Program-made: the position numbers and the translations under genes
Assembly (NCBI GenBank): GCA_965276835.1
Contig: OZ255631.1
Span: 3,658,001 to 3,722,000 of the forward strand
DNA: 64,000 nucleotides
Direction of reading: 5' to 3'
Origin: BOG-932 sp965276835
GTDB lineage: Bacteria; Pseudomonadota; Alphaproteobacteria; BOG-932; Roseiterribacteraceae
Shown here: positions 31,743 through 40,450 of the stretch, in pieces
How positions within the stretch are numbered: the first letter of the stretch is position 1
How the letters are laid out: each line of letters opens with the position of its first letter
The notes under the pieces: generated by a model
Told to the model about the DNA's origin: nothing
Database searches by the model: none
Seen by the model: only the letters and a program-made list of their open reading frames with translations

Positions 31743-32258
31743 CTAGCGGCGAGAGGCGATGCGGTGCGCGTGGTCCCCATGTTCGCCGGAACGGCGCGCC
31801 GGCGGCTGATAGGCGCGTCGGGCGTGGTCGGCGCAATAGGGCAGGCCCTCCGCCGAGGCGCGGCCGCAGAAGTGAAAGTCCGGATGGCGCGGATCGCCAA
31901 TCGGCCATTTGCAGATGCGGTCGGTCAGAGTCAGGATGGTCGCGCCGGGGACGTCTTCGACCTCGATCGGCGCCGGCCGAATCTCAATGTGACGCTGTTG
32001 CGCGACAGGCGGCCGGGCCACCACGCGCGGCGCGGCCGGTGCCGTCTCGACACGCGGACGGCGAACCGGACGCGGCCTGGCAACGCCTGCCGGGCGGTTC
32101 TTGATCGGCGAGGGGCGACCGGTCAGGCCCAGCCTGTGCGCCTTGCCGATGACCGCATTGCGGGTTATCCCCCCCAAATGTGTGGCAATTTGACTTGCGC
32201 TCAAGCCGTCATGCCATAGTGATCGAAGTTGTTCGATCCGCTCGCTGCTCCACTCCAT
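31743..32258 (-). CDS. gcrA: Cell-cycle regulator GcrA
   Basis: A 171-residue GcrA-family protein, the sigma70-associated transcription factor that reads CcrM (GANTC) methylation in Alphaproteobacteria. The N-terminal DNA-binding domain is WSSERIEQLRSLWHDGLSAS followed by LGGITRNAVIGKAHRLGLTG. The Pro/Arg-rich linker and C-terminal ICKWPIGDPRHPDFHFCG and YCADHARRAY segment (sigma-binding, with conserved Cys/His) are intact. GGAGAG just upstream supports the ATG. Its place beside icd and an ECF sigma gene is unrelated to known partners. Confidence 0.95.
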   Translation of the reverse strand: MEWSSERIEQLRSLWHDGLSASQIATHLGGITRNAVIGKAHRLGLTGRPSPIKNRPAGVARPRPVRRPRVETAPAAPRVVARPPVAQQRHIEIRPAPIEVEDVPGATILTLTDRICKWPIGDPRHPDFHFCGRASAEGLPYCADHARRAYQPPARRSGEHGDHAHRIASRR

Positions 32259-32390
32259 GTGTCTCTCCGTGAATTGGGGTGCGATATCGCTACGGCCTGA
32301 TCGTATGCCTGCTAGATATAGTAGGCAAGGGTGAAAAATGCACCAGCATGTTGCGGATGTCGGTTATTCGCAGGGTTTTGAGCAGGGTCC

Positions 32391-32408
32391 CGTTCAAATG
32401 ACTGAACG
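32391..32408 (+). promoter_or_regulatory. Palindrome immediately before the ECF sigma gene
   Basis: CGTTCA (32391-32396) and TGAACG (32403-32408) are perfect inverted complements with a 6-nt centre. The ATG begins 3 nt later and no Shine-Dalgarno is seen. It could be an autoregulatory site or an RNA hairpin limiting initiation. Confidence 0.5.
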
Positions 32409-32411
32409 ACA

Positions 32412-33050
32412 ATGCGAACCAATGCCGCCATTCACAGATCCGAACCCCATCCGGACCAACGGGTCAGCCGTTTTCCGGTGAAAGACACGCGATCCGACGA
32501 AGACCTGATGGCGGCGATCGCGACCGGGGACCAGCACGCGTTCGCGCGGCTTGTGGAACGCCATTTGGCGCGCACCGTGGGCTTGGCGACACGTTTGATG
32601 GGATCGCGCGCCGACGGCGAGGAAATCGCGCAGGAGGCCTTCGCACGCGTATGGTCGCATGCAGCGCGGTGGCGGCCGATGGGCGCCGGCGGCAACGCGC
32701 GCTTTACGACCTGGCTCTACCGCATCGCCGTCAACCTTGCGATTGACCGGAAGCGAAGGGCAAAATCGACCTCGCTGGAGGATGTGGAGGAACCGCTGGA
32801 CGAATCCGACGATGGGTTCGTGCAAATCCATAAGCGTCAAGTTTCCGATGCGGTGGCGGTCGCGATGTTGCGGTTGCCCGAACGACAGCGGATCGCGTTG
32901 TCATTGTGCTTTTTCGATGAGGTAAGCAATATCGAGGCCGGAAAAATCATGGGGTTGAGTGTGGGCGCGGTCGAATCGCTTCTGGTTCGGGCTCGCCGGG
33001 CGCTGAGGCAGGATTTGTCGGGCGTCTATCAAGAGTTGTCGGAGGGTTAG
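32412..33050 (+). CDS. ECF-type RNA polymerase sigma factor
   Basis: A 212-residue group IV sigma factor. Region 2 spans about residues 30-110, with DEDLMAAIATGDQHAFARLV, DGEEIAQEAFARVWSHA (the region 2.2 core contact) and FTTWLYRIAVNLAIDRKRR (2.4). Region 4 (residues 150-205) has LPERQRIALSLCFFDE and MGLSVGAVESLLVRARRALR. The next gene starts with a GTG directly after the stop and looks like its anti-sigma factor. The regulon is unknown; the downstream macroglobulin gene is a candidate. Confidence 0.93.
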   Translation: MRTNAAIHRSEPHPDQRVSRFPVKDTRSDEDLMAAIATGDQHAFARLVERHLARTVGLATRLMGSRADGEEIAQEAFARVWSHAARWRPMGAGGNARFTTWLYRIAVNLAIDRKRRAKSTSLEDVEEPLDESDDGFVQIHKRQVSDAVAVAMLRLPERQRIALSLCFFDEVSNIEAGKIMGLSVGAVESLLVRARRALRQDLSGVYQELSEG

Positions 33051-33491
33051 GTGGAGCTGGGGCGATTTCGAACTATTCTCAATGCTTATGGCGCAACGCC
33101 GGAGCGGTGGCCGTCGGAGGAACGCGACGACGCGCTGGCATTGGCCCGCGCCTCGGTCCCGGCTGCGCGGGCGCTGGCGGATGCGCGGACGTTCGATGAA
33201 GCGTTGACCGCATCGACGGTATCCGGCCCGGCGCTCGACCCGAACCATATCGCGATGCTGCAGGCGCGCATCGTCAACGCGGCTCACCCCATGATGCAAA
33301 GCTGGATGGGGCGCTGGCTGGGATTCACCTTGACGCCGATGCAGCTTTGGCCATCGATCGCCGGTTTGGCGATGGCAAGTGTCCTGGGATTTGCCGTTGG
33401 GCTTGGCGGCGTCCTGCAAACCGACGCGAACCACGATTCGGATGACGGGCTGGTATTTTCATCGATCGACCTTTCGATTGGCGGCCAGTGA
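33051..33491 (+). CDS. Putative membrane anti-sigma factor
   Basis: A 146-residue protein starting at a GTG directly adjoining the sigma factor stop. The cytosolic N-terminal half (MELGRFRTILNAYGATPERWP and on) is helical, followed by one hydrophobic segment around residues 99-122 (TPMQLWPSIAGLAMASVLGFAV) and a short periplasmic tail. It lacks a ZAS His-x3-Cys-x2-Cys motif. Position, topology and coupling to the sigma gene are the evidence for the role. The stop overlaps the next gene by GTGA. Confidence 0.7.
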   Translation: MELGRFRTILNAYGATPERWPSEERDDALALARASVPAARALADARTFDEALTASTVSGPALDPNHIAMLQARIVNAAHPMMQSWMGRWLGFTLTPMQLWPSIAGLAMASVLGFAVGLGGVLQTDANHDSDDGLVFSSIDLSIGGQ

Positions 33492-33919
33492 AACTGTCAC
33501 GCGGAGTCGGGCTTCTGGTCGTCATCCTGATCGTTTCGGTCGGGATCAACCTCTTCCTTGCCGGAAATCAGCTAGGCCTGCAGTTCCATCACCGGCCACC
33601 GATGAATTTCGAGCAACGGCTCGAAATATTGGTGCGCGATCTTCCAGACGCCGACCGCGCGATCGCTCAGACCGTTTTGGACGCGCATCGCCAGGATCTT
33701 CAGGACAAACTTCACCTGTACCGGCAATCGGCGCTGGCGGCGGCTACCCTGGTCCATGCCGAATCGTTCAGCACGGACGACACGCGCGCGGCCTTTGCCA
33801 AGACGAATGGTTATTCCGCGGAATTTCGCCAGGCGCTCCAGGACATGGTGATTGAAATCGCCGGCAAAATCTCGCCAAAAGGGCGCGACCATCTGCGCGC
33901 CGGAATTACCGGCCCCTGA
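33488..33919 (+). CDS. Periplasmic Metal_resist-like (heavy-metal sensor) protein
   Basis: A 143-residue protein with an N-terminal membrane anchor (GVGLLVVILIVSVGINLFLAG). The periplasmic helical part (FEQRLEILVRDLPDADRAIAQTVLDAHRQDLQ and on) has the four-helix-hook pattern of the CnrX/ZraP/Spy Metal_resist group. An HH pair and acidic residues could bind metal, but the CnrX-type His/Glu set cannot be verified by eye. With the two upstream genes it forms a sigma, anti-sigma, sensor trio resembling CnrYXH in content. The GTG start overlaps the anti-sigma gene. Confidence 0.72.
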   Translation: MKLSRGVGLLVVILIVSVGINLFLAGNQLGLQFHHRPPMNFEQRLEILVRDLPDADRAIAQTVLDAHRQDLQDKLHLYRQSALAAATLVHAESFSTDDTRAAFAKTNGYSAEFRQALQDMVIEIAGKISPKGRDHLRAGITGP

Positions 33920-34014
33920 AAATATCCCGGTATTGGAGCCGGGCGCGCAACTTTGCTAAGACAAGCCCCTGAGAGGGCCGGCATTGCGCCTGCCTGATTC
34001 TGCGGGATTTCGGA

Positions 34015-37000
34015 ATGCGCGCGGTGTTCAGCGTCAGGCTCCGGCACCAGCTTGTTCTGGCGCTGCTGTGTCTTCTGCCGATTGCCGTTGCGCACGGCGC
34101 CAATAAAACCCCCGATGCGCCGACGCCGCTTGTCGTTCGCGCCTTCGATCTTGCCGCAAACCAGGACCAGCCCGTTCTCTGTTTCACGCTGTCGCAAACG
34201 GTCGCCCGCCGGCCCGACATGCCGCTGGAATCCTTTATCGGCGCCGAACCGGAGACGAAGCTTAGCGCGGTGCCGCGCAACAACCGGCTTTGCGTCACGG
34301 GTTTTACTTTCGGCGACAGCTATACAATCACCCTGAAATCCGGCCTGCCCGGCGTTTCGGGCGTGTTGGCCGCGGACGCCGTGTTCCGGATACAAATTCC
34401 CAACCGGCCGCCCGAATTCGACTTCGCCGCGGCCGGCGGCGACCTGCTGCCGCGACTGGGCAATGACGGCCTGCCGATCCGCAGCGTCAACGTGCCGAAG
34501 ATCGATATCGATCTGTTCCGTATCGACGACGCGGATATCGCGGCAGATCGGTTTCGGTCGCCGCTGACCGCCGCCGACCTCCAGACATTCGCGCCGACAC
34601 ATGGCGAGCATATTTGGCATGGAACGATCGAACCAAAGGCTGACGCCAACCACGACGCGGTGACGTTCGTGCCCGTCCAGCAAGCGATCGGCACGCCGAA
34701 GCCCGGTATTTATGTCGCGAGCGCGCATCGAAGCGGTGTGCCCGCGGACCCGGCGGAGCTGTTGCCGACGCAATATTTCCTGATTTCCGATATCGGTATC
34801 GCGGCGTATCGCGGCGTCGATAGCCTGACCGTCTGGGTACGGTCGCTGTCGACGGCGAATGCCGCGACCGGAACGGACATCGCGTTGATCGGGCGGAATA
34901 ATCGCGAGCTGGCGCGGGGCCATGCTGACGACAACGGCTTTGTCCGCTTCGAAGGCGACGCGCTGCGCGGCGCCGGCGGCGAGACGCCCTCGGCGATTTT
35001 CGCCTATGGCCAGTCCGGCGATTTCGCGATGCTGAGTCTGGATGCCCGGCAGGACGCGACGCCGATCCCTGCCGGGCGCGTCTTGTTCTACCCAGACCGC
35101 GACACCTACCGGCCGGGCGGCACGGCCAGCATCCTGGCCTTGCTGCGGACCGTCCAGGGCGCGGCGATTCCGAAGGTTCCACTGGCGTTCACCGTCTTCA
35201 GGCCCAACGGCGCCGTTTTCAGCACCGAAACGCTGACCGATCAGGGCGGCGGATACGACATCGCCGTCACCATCCCAAAAACCGGATCGACCGGAACGTG
35301 GCGTATCGCGGCGCACGGAATCGATAAAGCGGATGTCGCCGGAGACGCCACTTTCGCTGTCGCGGCAAACGGGCCCGATCGCCTGACTGCCGGGATTTCC
35401 GCAGACGCGGGCGTTCTCGATCCGGCGCAATCCACGAATTTCGCGGTCCAGGCGCAATATCCAGATGGCGCCGCTGCCCCCGATACGCCGGGGGAGCTGA
35501 AGGTCAGCGTCGCCACCGCCGCGATGCCCTTCCCGGCCTTCCCGGCCTTTTCGTTCGGATTGGTTGACGAGAACGTTCAGCCGACCGCGACCGAACCCGT
35601 CCGCTTCACGACCGACCCGTCCGGCAAGGCCGTCCTTCCTGTCAAGGTCACCGCCCCGCCCTTGGCGACGAAACCGCTGGAGGCGACAGTCACGGCGCGG
35701 CTGTTCGACGCCGGGGGACGAACCGCCCAACATTCCGTCAGCATTCCGGTTGTCTCGCAGAACCTGATCCTGGGCATACGCGCGGCACCGGGTCCGGTGT
35801 TTGCCGACCAAACCGCGCATTTCGAGGTCATCGCTGTCAGCCCCGATGGCGCCCGTCAGGAGAAAGCGGGTGCGGGATGGGAGATTTTGCGGCAGGAATC
35901 CGCGCCATCGTGGGATTGGAACGGGACACGCTTCGTGTTCCGGCCGATCGTCAGAAACACGCATGTCACCGGCGGCGTGATCGATATTCCCGCCAATGCC
36001 CCCGCGTCGCTCGACACCAAGCTGTCCCCCGGGCGGTATCAGATCGAAGTCTTCGATCCAACCGGCGAGGCGATCAGCAGCGCGCATTTCATGGTCGGCT
36101 GGGCCGCCGCCGATACCGGGAGGCCGGATGCGGTCGATATCAAACCCGCCAAACCGTTTTATCACGCCGGGGAAACCGCGGAGTTTTTCGTCAAGCCGCC
36201 TTATGACGCCGATGTCGCCCTGGTCTCCGCCGATCCGCGCATTCGAGGGGCGACTGTACAGCACATACAGGCTGCCGGCGCCGCAATGCGTCTCGATATC
36301 CCGCAGGATGTCGGTGCCGGCATGCAGCTGTTTGCCACCGCGCTCGCCCCGGCCGACGCGGCAACACCGAACCTGACCCGCAGAGCATTTACGCAGCTTC
36401 CTCTGCAAGCGGATCCCGCCGACCGGCAATTGACCCTGAAAATGGCGCTGCCGCCCACGACCACACCCGAAAGTACGGTGCAGATCCCGCTCAGCGTGGC
36501 CGGCGCGAATGACGAAACGGTGTTCGTCCGCGTGGTCGCGACAGACGACGATGGGTCTGAGGGCGACACCCAGGATACAGGTTCGCCTTTCGCGGCTTTG
36601 ATCGCGGCAAACGGAGAGGCGGTAACGGCGTTCGACAATTACGGAAAGATCATCACCGCATCCGGATTGTCGAACGGCGCGATGCGCGTCGTCGAAACGG
36701 CCAAACATCCAGCCCCGCATGGAAATGCGCCCAATAAAACGCCAGGAAATGCGACGACGATCGCGTCGGGAATTGTCGCGCTCGACAAGAATGGCACCGG
36801 GAAAGTGGCGCTGGCGATTCCGGATTTCACCGGTAAGCTGAAGATCGTCGCGACCGCCTGGTCCACAGGCCGCACTGGGCAGACTTCTGCAAGTCTGCCG
36901 GTGCATTACCCACTGACCGTCGGGTTGACCCTACCCCCACGGCTTGCCCCTGACGATCGTGCCGACCTGACGCTGACGCTCGATAATGTCGATGGACCGC

Positions 37001-38724
37001 GTGGCGAATACCACATCGCATTGCAGGCCAAGGGTGGCGTCGCTCTTCCGAGCGAAGGCGATTTGACCGCCAATCTCGCCGAACACGAGCACCGGACACT
37101 TCCGCTCACGATCCTGGCAAGGGACGAGAAGCCGGGCGAAGTGACGCTGTCGGTCAGCGGGCCGAACGGGATCAAATTCGACCGGCATTTTGCGATGACG
37201 GTCGGCCAGCCGCTGCCAAGGATTGTCCGCCATGCGCAGCTGACGATAAAGCCTGGCGCCACGCTCGCGGCCGATGCGGCGCTCGGCGCCGGCCTGCGCC
37301 CGGAACGCACGAATGTTTACCTTGCAGCCGGAATCGGGACCGACTTCGAGCTGAACGGGCTGAGCCAGGAGTTGCGGCACAAACAGCTTATGTCGTCCGA
37401 CCAGATCGTCGGCCAAGGTTCCGCCTATCTCGCTGCGCCCAACGTCCTCAAGAATTTGAAATTCCAGGATGATGCGAAATCGCAATTGGCCCTGGCCGTG
37501 CAAGTGCTGGCTGCCTTTCAGACGTCGGATGGCGGTTTCAGCCGTTGGGCCCCGGGCGACAGCGACCCGTGGCTAAGCGCCATTGTCGCGGATTTCTTGA
37601 CCCGCTGCCGCGCGGCGGGCGTCCCGGTATCGGACACGATGATGGACGAGGTTCTCGGATATCTGGCCCGGCAGGTGGCGCCGATATCGGGAACGGCAGA
37701 GATCCCGGGCAATCCGACGGCGGTCGCCGAGGCGGCCTATGCGGCAAAAATCCTCGCCGCGACCGGCCGGTTCGATCTGCTTCGCCTGCGGTATTTCAAT
37801 GATCGGCTGCAGTCGGCAATCCATGAACCGGTCGCGGCCGGTTTCATCGCCGGAGCTTTTGCGATTCTGGGCGATAAGGCGTCCGCGGCCGCGGGGTTCG
37901 CACGGGCAATGGCCCTGCCGGGCGACACCGGCGCAATCGGTGGGATCGCGTCGGAACTCGACAGCCAGGCGATAGTGACAGCATTGGCTCTCGAAAGCGG
38001 CGCGGTCGCGCAGCCGCTGATTGAGTCTGCGCTTGGCAAGCTATCCGCCGTGGCAGGCACTCATCGGCAGTTCACCACATCGGAGGCGACCTGGCTGTTC
38101 CGGGCTACGGCGCTCCTGCAGCCAAGCGACGGGAATGTCAGGCTGAAAATCGGCGATAAAGAGGCGGCGCAGCCCCATGCGCTTTGGATTGCCGGCAGCA
38201 GCGTTCAGCCCATCAAGAACCTTGGCGACAAGCCGCTTCATGTTTCGCTGACGGTATTGGGCGATCCGGCTCTCTCGGAAGTCAAAGACCAAGGGTATGA
38301 GCTGCAACGCGCGTTCTTCGATATGAGCGGCAAGCCGGTGGATGCCGCCAATGTCCATCAGAACGATATTCTGGTGGTCGTGCTTAGCGGCCGATTTGCC
38401 GGGCAAGGCGAAGCGCACCCGATGATCGTCGACCCGCTGGCCGCCGGCTGGACGATCGAGGCAGCGGAGATTGCCGATCCCGCGAACCGGTATCCGTGGC
38501 TCAAGGATTTGACAGGGACCAGCCATGCGCAAGCGGACGACGGCAGGTATGTCGCCGTGCCGAAGCTGACCGGCGAACGTCATGAATTCAAAGTCGCCTA
38601 TGTCGTTCGCGCTGCGGTCACCGGCCAGTTCGGTCTGCCGGGCACACTGATCGAGGACACGGCGCAGCCCGCGCAAATGGCGCGAACGGCTGCCGGGCGA
38701 ACCAGGGTCGATCCAGCCCCTTAG
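34015..38724 (+). CDS. Bacterial alpha-2-macroglobulin family protein, thioester-less
   Basis: A 1569-residue exported protein with a cleavable signal peptide (HQLVLALLCLLPIAVAHGA) and no good lipobox. Repeated MG beta-sandwich domains fill the first 1100 residues, with FYPDRDTYRPGGTASILALL (MG-type) and FYHAGETAEFFVKPPYD as recognisable strands. The terpenoid-cyclase-like region follows (about 1110-1350, with FQTSDGGFSRWAPGD). The C-x-E-Q thioester is absent: the site reads ELNGLSQELRHKQLMSSDQ around residue 1112. It thus resembles the YfaS (MagD) type, thought to guard the periplasm against proteases, not the thioester type. The expected pbpC partner is missing. Confidence 0.9.
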   Translation: MRAVFSVRLRHQLVLALLCLLPIAVAHGANKTPDAPTPLVVRAFDLAANQDQPVLCFTLSQTVARRPDMPLESFIGAEPETKLSAVPRNNRLCVTGFTFGDSYTITLKSGLPGVSGVLAADAVFRIQIPNRPPEFDFAAAGGDLLPRLGNDGLPIRSVNVPKIDIDLFRIDDADIAADRFRSPLTAADLQTFAPTHGEHIWHGTIEPKADANHDAVTFVPVQQAIGTPKPGIYVASAHRSGVPADPAELLPTQYFLISDIGIAAYRGVDSLTVWVRSLSTANAATGTDIALIGRNNRELARGHADDNGFVRFEGDALRGAGGETPSAIFAYGQSGDFAMLSLDARQDATPIPAGRVLFYPDRDTYRPGGTASILALLRTVQGAAIPKVPLAFTVFRPNGAVFSTETLTDQGGGYDIAVTIPKTGSTGTWRIAAHGIDKADVAGDATFAVAANGPDRLTAGISADAGVLDPAQSTNFAVQAQYPDGAAAPDTPGELKVSVATAAMPFPAFPAFSFGLVDENVQPTATEPVRFTTDPSGKAVLPVKVTAPPLATKPLEATVTARLFDAGGRTAQHSVSIPVVSQNLILGIRAAPGPVFADQTAHFEVIAVSPDGARQEKAGAGWEILRQESAPSWDWNGTRFVFRPIVRNTHVTGGVIDIPANAPASLDTKLSPGRYQIEVFDPTGEAISSAHFMVGWAAADTGRPDAVDIKPAKPFYHAGETAEFFVKPPYDADVALVSADPRIRGATVQHIQAAGAAMRLDIPQDVGAGMQLFATALAPADAATPNLTRRAFTQLPLQADPADRQLTLKMALPPTTTPESTVQIPLSVAGANDETVFVRVVATDDDGSEGDTQDTGSPFAALIAANGEAVTAFDNYGKIITASGLSNGAMRVVETAKHPAPHGNAPNKTPGNATTIASGIVALDKNGTGKVALAIPDFTGKLKIVATAWSTGRTGQTSASLPVHYPLTVGLTLPPRLAPDDRADLTLTLDNVDGPRGEYHIALQAKGGVALPSEGDLTANLAEHEHRTLPLTILARDEKPGEVTLSVSGPNGIKFDRHFAMTVGQPLPRIVRHAQLTIKPGATLAADAALGAGLRPERTNVYLAAGIGTDFELNGLSQELRHKQLMSSDQIVGQGSAYLAAPNVLKNLKFQDDAKSQLALAVQVLAAFQTSDGGFSRWAPGDSDPWLSAIVADFLTRCRAAGVPVSDTMMDEVLGYLARQVAPISGTAEIPGNPTAVAEAAYAAKILAATGRFDLLRLRYFNDRLQSAIHEPVAAGFIAGAFAILGDKASAAAGFARAMALPGDTGAIGGIASELDSQAIVTALALESGAVAQPLIESALGKLSAVAGTHRQFTTSEATWLFRATALLQPSDGNVRLKIGDKEAAQPHALWIAGSSVQPIKNLGDKPLHVSLTVLGDPALSEVKDQGYELQRAFFDMSGKPVDAANVHQNDILVVVLSGRFAGQGEAHPMIVDPLAAGWTIEAAEIADPANRYPWLKDLTGTSHAQADDGRYVAVPKLTGERHEFKVAYVVRAAVTGQFGLPGTLIEDTAQPAQMARTAAGRTRVDPAP

Positions 38725-39725
38725 ATACGCCACAAGGCGCGAACGATCCGGACGGCCTGAACCGTTTCAGACACATCGTGCACACGCAGGATCTGTGCGC
38801 CCTGATTTATCGCCGCGAGACCGCCCGCCAGCGAGCCGCCGAGCCGTTGGTCGACCGGTGCGTTCGCCGACAGGCGGCCGATAAAGCCCTTGCGCGAGAC
38901 GCCGGCCAGTAGGGAAACGCCCAACCCGTGGAAAAGCGAGAATTGGCCTAGCAACGCCAAATTGTGCTCGGCCGTTTTGCCGAAGCCGATGCCGGGATCG
39001 ACAATAATGCGAGAGCGAGCGATGCCGGCGGCTTCGGCCGATATGATCCGCTCGGCGAGATAATCGTAGATATCGAGCGCGACATCGTCATAGACGGGCG
39101 CCCGCTGCATCGTCACCGGATCGCCCTGCATATGCATCAGCACGACCGGCACCTCGGCGGCGGCCGCAACCGCCAGGGAAGCTGGATCGTGTGTCAGCGC
39201 CGAAATATCGTTGATGATACCGGCGCCGGCGTCCAACGCGGCCTGCATCGTGCGGGCATTGCGGCTGTCGATCGAAACCCGGGCGCCGGCCGCCGCGAGG
39301 CCGCGGACCACGGGAACGATCCTGGCAATCTCTTCGGCTGGATCGAGCGGCACGGCGCCCGGCCGGGTCGATTCGCCGCCGACATCGATGATCGCGGCGC
39401 CTGCGCCGATCATCTCCAACCCATGGCCGACAGCCTTTCCGGCGTCGAAGAACGCGCCGCCGTCCGAGAAGCTATCCGGTGTTGCGTTGACGATGCCCAT
39501 AACGACCGGTTCATCGGCGAACAAGCCGCGCGGTGCGGTCTGGAGCGCCAATTCGCCGGCAAGATCGACGGCAGGAACGATCTGGCGAGCTCCGGCCCTT
39601 TCAATGATCTCGACAAGCGAGAACGCCAGCGGGCCGCCGGCCAAGGGTAACGCTTTGTGCTGATCCACCGCCCGGAGCGCCGCTACGCCGGACAGGATGC
39701 CGAGGGGCCTGAGATACCGCGTCAC
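38721..39725 (-). CDS. folP: Dihydropteroate synthase
   Basis: A 334-residue enzyme of folate synthesis joining 6-hydroxymethyl-7,8-dihydropterin pyrophosphate and p-aminobenzoate. VVMGIVNATPDSFSDGG and AAIIDVGGESTRPGA are the pterin/PPi motifs, and IIVDPGIGFGKTAEHN and the GVSRKGFIG loop complete the active site. An N-terminal lead of about 80 residues precedes the barrel, as in other alphaproteobacterial forms. The GTG start at 39725 overlaps the folK stop (GTGA). Its own stop overlaps the convergent macroglobulin gene by 4 nt. Confidence 0.95.
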   Translation of the reverse strand: MTRYLRPLGILSGVAALRAVDQHKALPLAGGPLAFSLVEIIERAGARQIVPAVDLAGELALQTAPRGLFADEPVVMGIVNATPDSFSDGGAFFDAGKAVGHGLEMIGAGAAIIDVGGESTRPGAVPLDPAEEIARIVPVVRGLAAAGARVSIDSRNARTMQAALDAGAGIINDISALTHDPASLAVAAAAEVPVVLMHMQGDPVTMQRAPVYDDVALDIYDYLAERIISAEAAGIARSRIIVDPGIGFGKTAEHNLALLGQFSLFHGLGVSLLAGVSRKGFIGRLSANAPVDQRLGGSLAGGLAAINQGAQILRVHDVSETVQAVRIVRALWRI

Positions 39726-40216
39726 AACGGGACCGTCCCGGTCGGTTCCGGCAAAACCGCCACCAGTTCGGAGAGGGTTCGGCCGGTGACCGGATGCCGC
39801 CAATCGGGTGCGACATCCATCAGCGGTAACAGCACGAAGGCGCGCTCGGCGAGGCGTGGATGCGGCAGGATCGGTGTCGCCCCCTGCGCCGAAACCGTTC
39901 CACCATAGTCGACGATGTCCAGGTCGAGGGTGCGCGGCGCATTCATATGCCGCCGCTCGCGGCCGAACGCCGTCTCGGTCTCGTGCAATCGCGCCAGCAA
40001 GGCAGACGGCGACAGGGCCGTTTCGATAGACACGACAGCGTTGACGAATTCCGGATCGGAAGGGTCGGGCCAGGCGGTGCTGCGATAAAGGCGGGATTGC
40101 TTAACAAGCTGAATATCCACGCTTTTCAACGCCACGATTGCAGCCTTGACCGCCGCTTTCGGATCGGAAAACCGGCCGGCAAGATTCGAACCGAGCGCAA
40201 TAAATGCAGAAATCAC
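39722..40216 (-). CDS. folK: 2-amino-4-hydroxy-6-hydroxymethyldihydropteridine pyrophosphokinase
   Basis: A 164-residue HPPK. It phosphorylates the pterin that FolP then uses. The family signatures are FIALGSNLAGR at the N-terminus, the pterin-binding FVNAVVSIET, ERRHMNAPRTLDLDIVDYGG (the DLDI magnesium motif) and LPHPRLAERAFVLLPLMDV. The start is a GTG at 40216. It is coupled to folP by a 4-nt overlap, the usual folate arrangement. Confidence 0.95.
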   Translation of the reverse strand: MISAFIALGSNLAGRFSDPKAAVKAAIVALKSVDIQLVKQSRLYRSTAWPDPSDPEFVNAVVSIETALSPSALLARLHETETAFGRERRHMNAPRTLDLDIVDYGGTVSAQGATPILPHPRLAERAFVLLPLMDVAPDWRHPVTGRTLSELVAVLPEPTGTVPL

Positions 40217-40236
40217 GGCGAGCGGCCTTGAAACTG

Positions 40237-40265
40237 TTCATAAGATGAATAATTAACCTTATGAA
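40237..40265. promoter_or_regulatory. Palindrome between folK and the 35-residue ORF
   Basis: TTCATAAG (40237-40244) and CTTATGAA (40258-40265) are exact inverted complements with a 13-nt centre. A further half-site, CTCATAAG, occurs at 40297-40304 beside the ribosome binding site of the small gene. The spacing suits a dimeric regulator and would affect both divergent genes. Confidence 0.5.
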
Positions 40266-40312
40266 ACGCTCTGATCCATAGTGGATCGGAGTTGGCTCAT
40301 AAGGAACCCATC

Positions 40313-40420
40313 ATGTCCAACGTCACTCACGTCGAGATCGCCGCCCTTGCGAAGGCGTCCATCATCCCGGCGCTTTATTTCATCTTCGTTGCCTGGTCCG
40401 TCACGCTGCTGGCCTCGTAA
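40313..40420 (+). CDS. 35-residue membrane microprotein
   Basis: ATG at 40313, preceded by AAGGAA at 40301-40306, opens a 36-codon frame to TAA at 40418. The product is MSNVTHVEIAALAKA followed by SIIPALYFIFVAWSVTLLAS: a short soluble lead then one membrane helix of about 18 residues. It lies convergent to moxR and divergent from folK with its own promoter-like region. Coding status rests on the ribosome binding site, the helix and the isolated position. Function is unknown. Confidence 0.5.
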   Translation: MSNVTHVEIAALAKASIIPALYFIFVAWSVTLLAS

Positions 40421-40450
40421 TGAACCTCTCGAAACCCGGTGCGGGCCGGA

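Noticed and set aside
33811..36906. 1031-codon open frame antisense to the macroglobulin gene
   Set aside because: Arg/Gly-rich antisense shadow without domain motifs. The plus strand reads as a full macroglobulin.
40237..40265. tRNA or small RNA gene near folK
   Set aside because: No cloverleaf or conserved TTCGA loop. Only inverted half-sites and a short ORF are seen.
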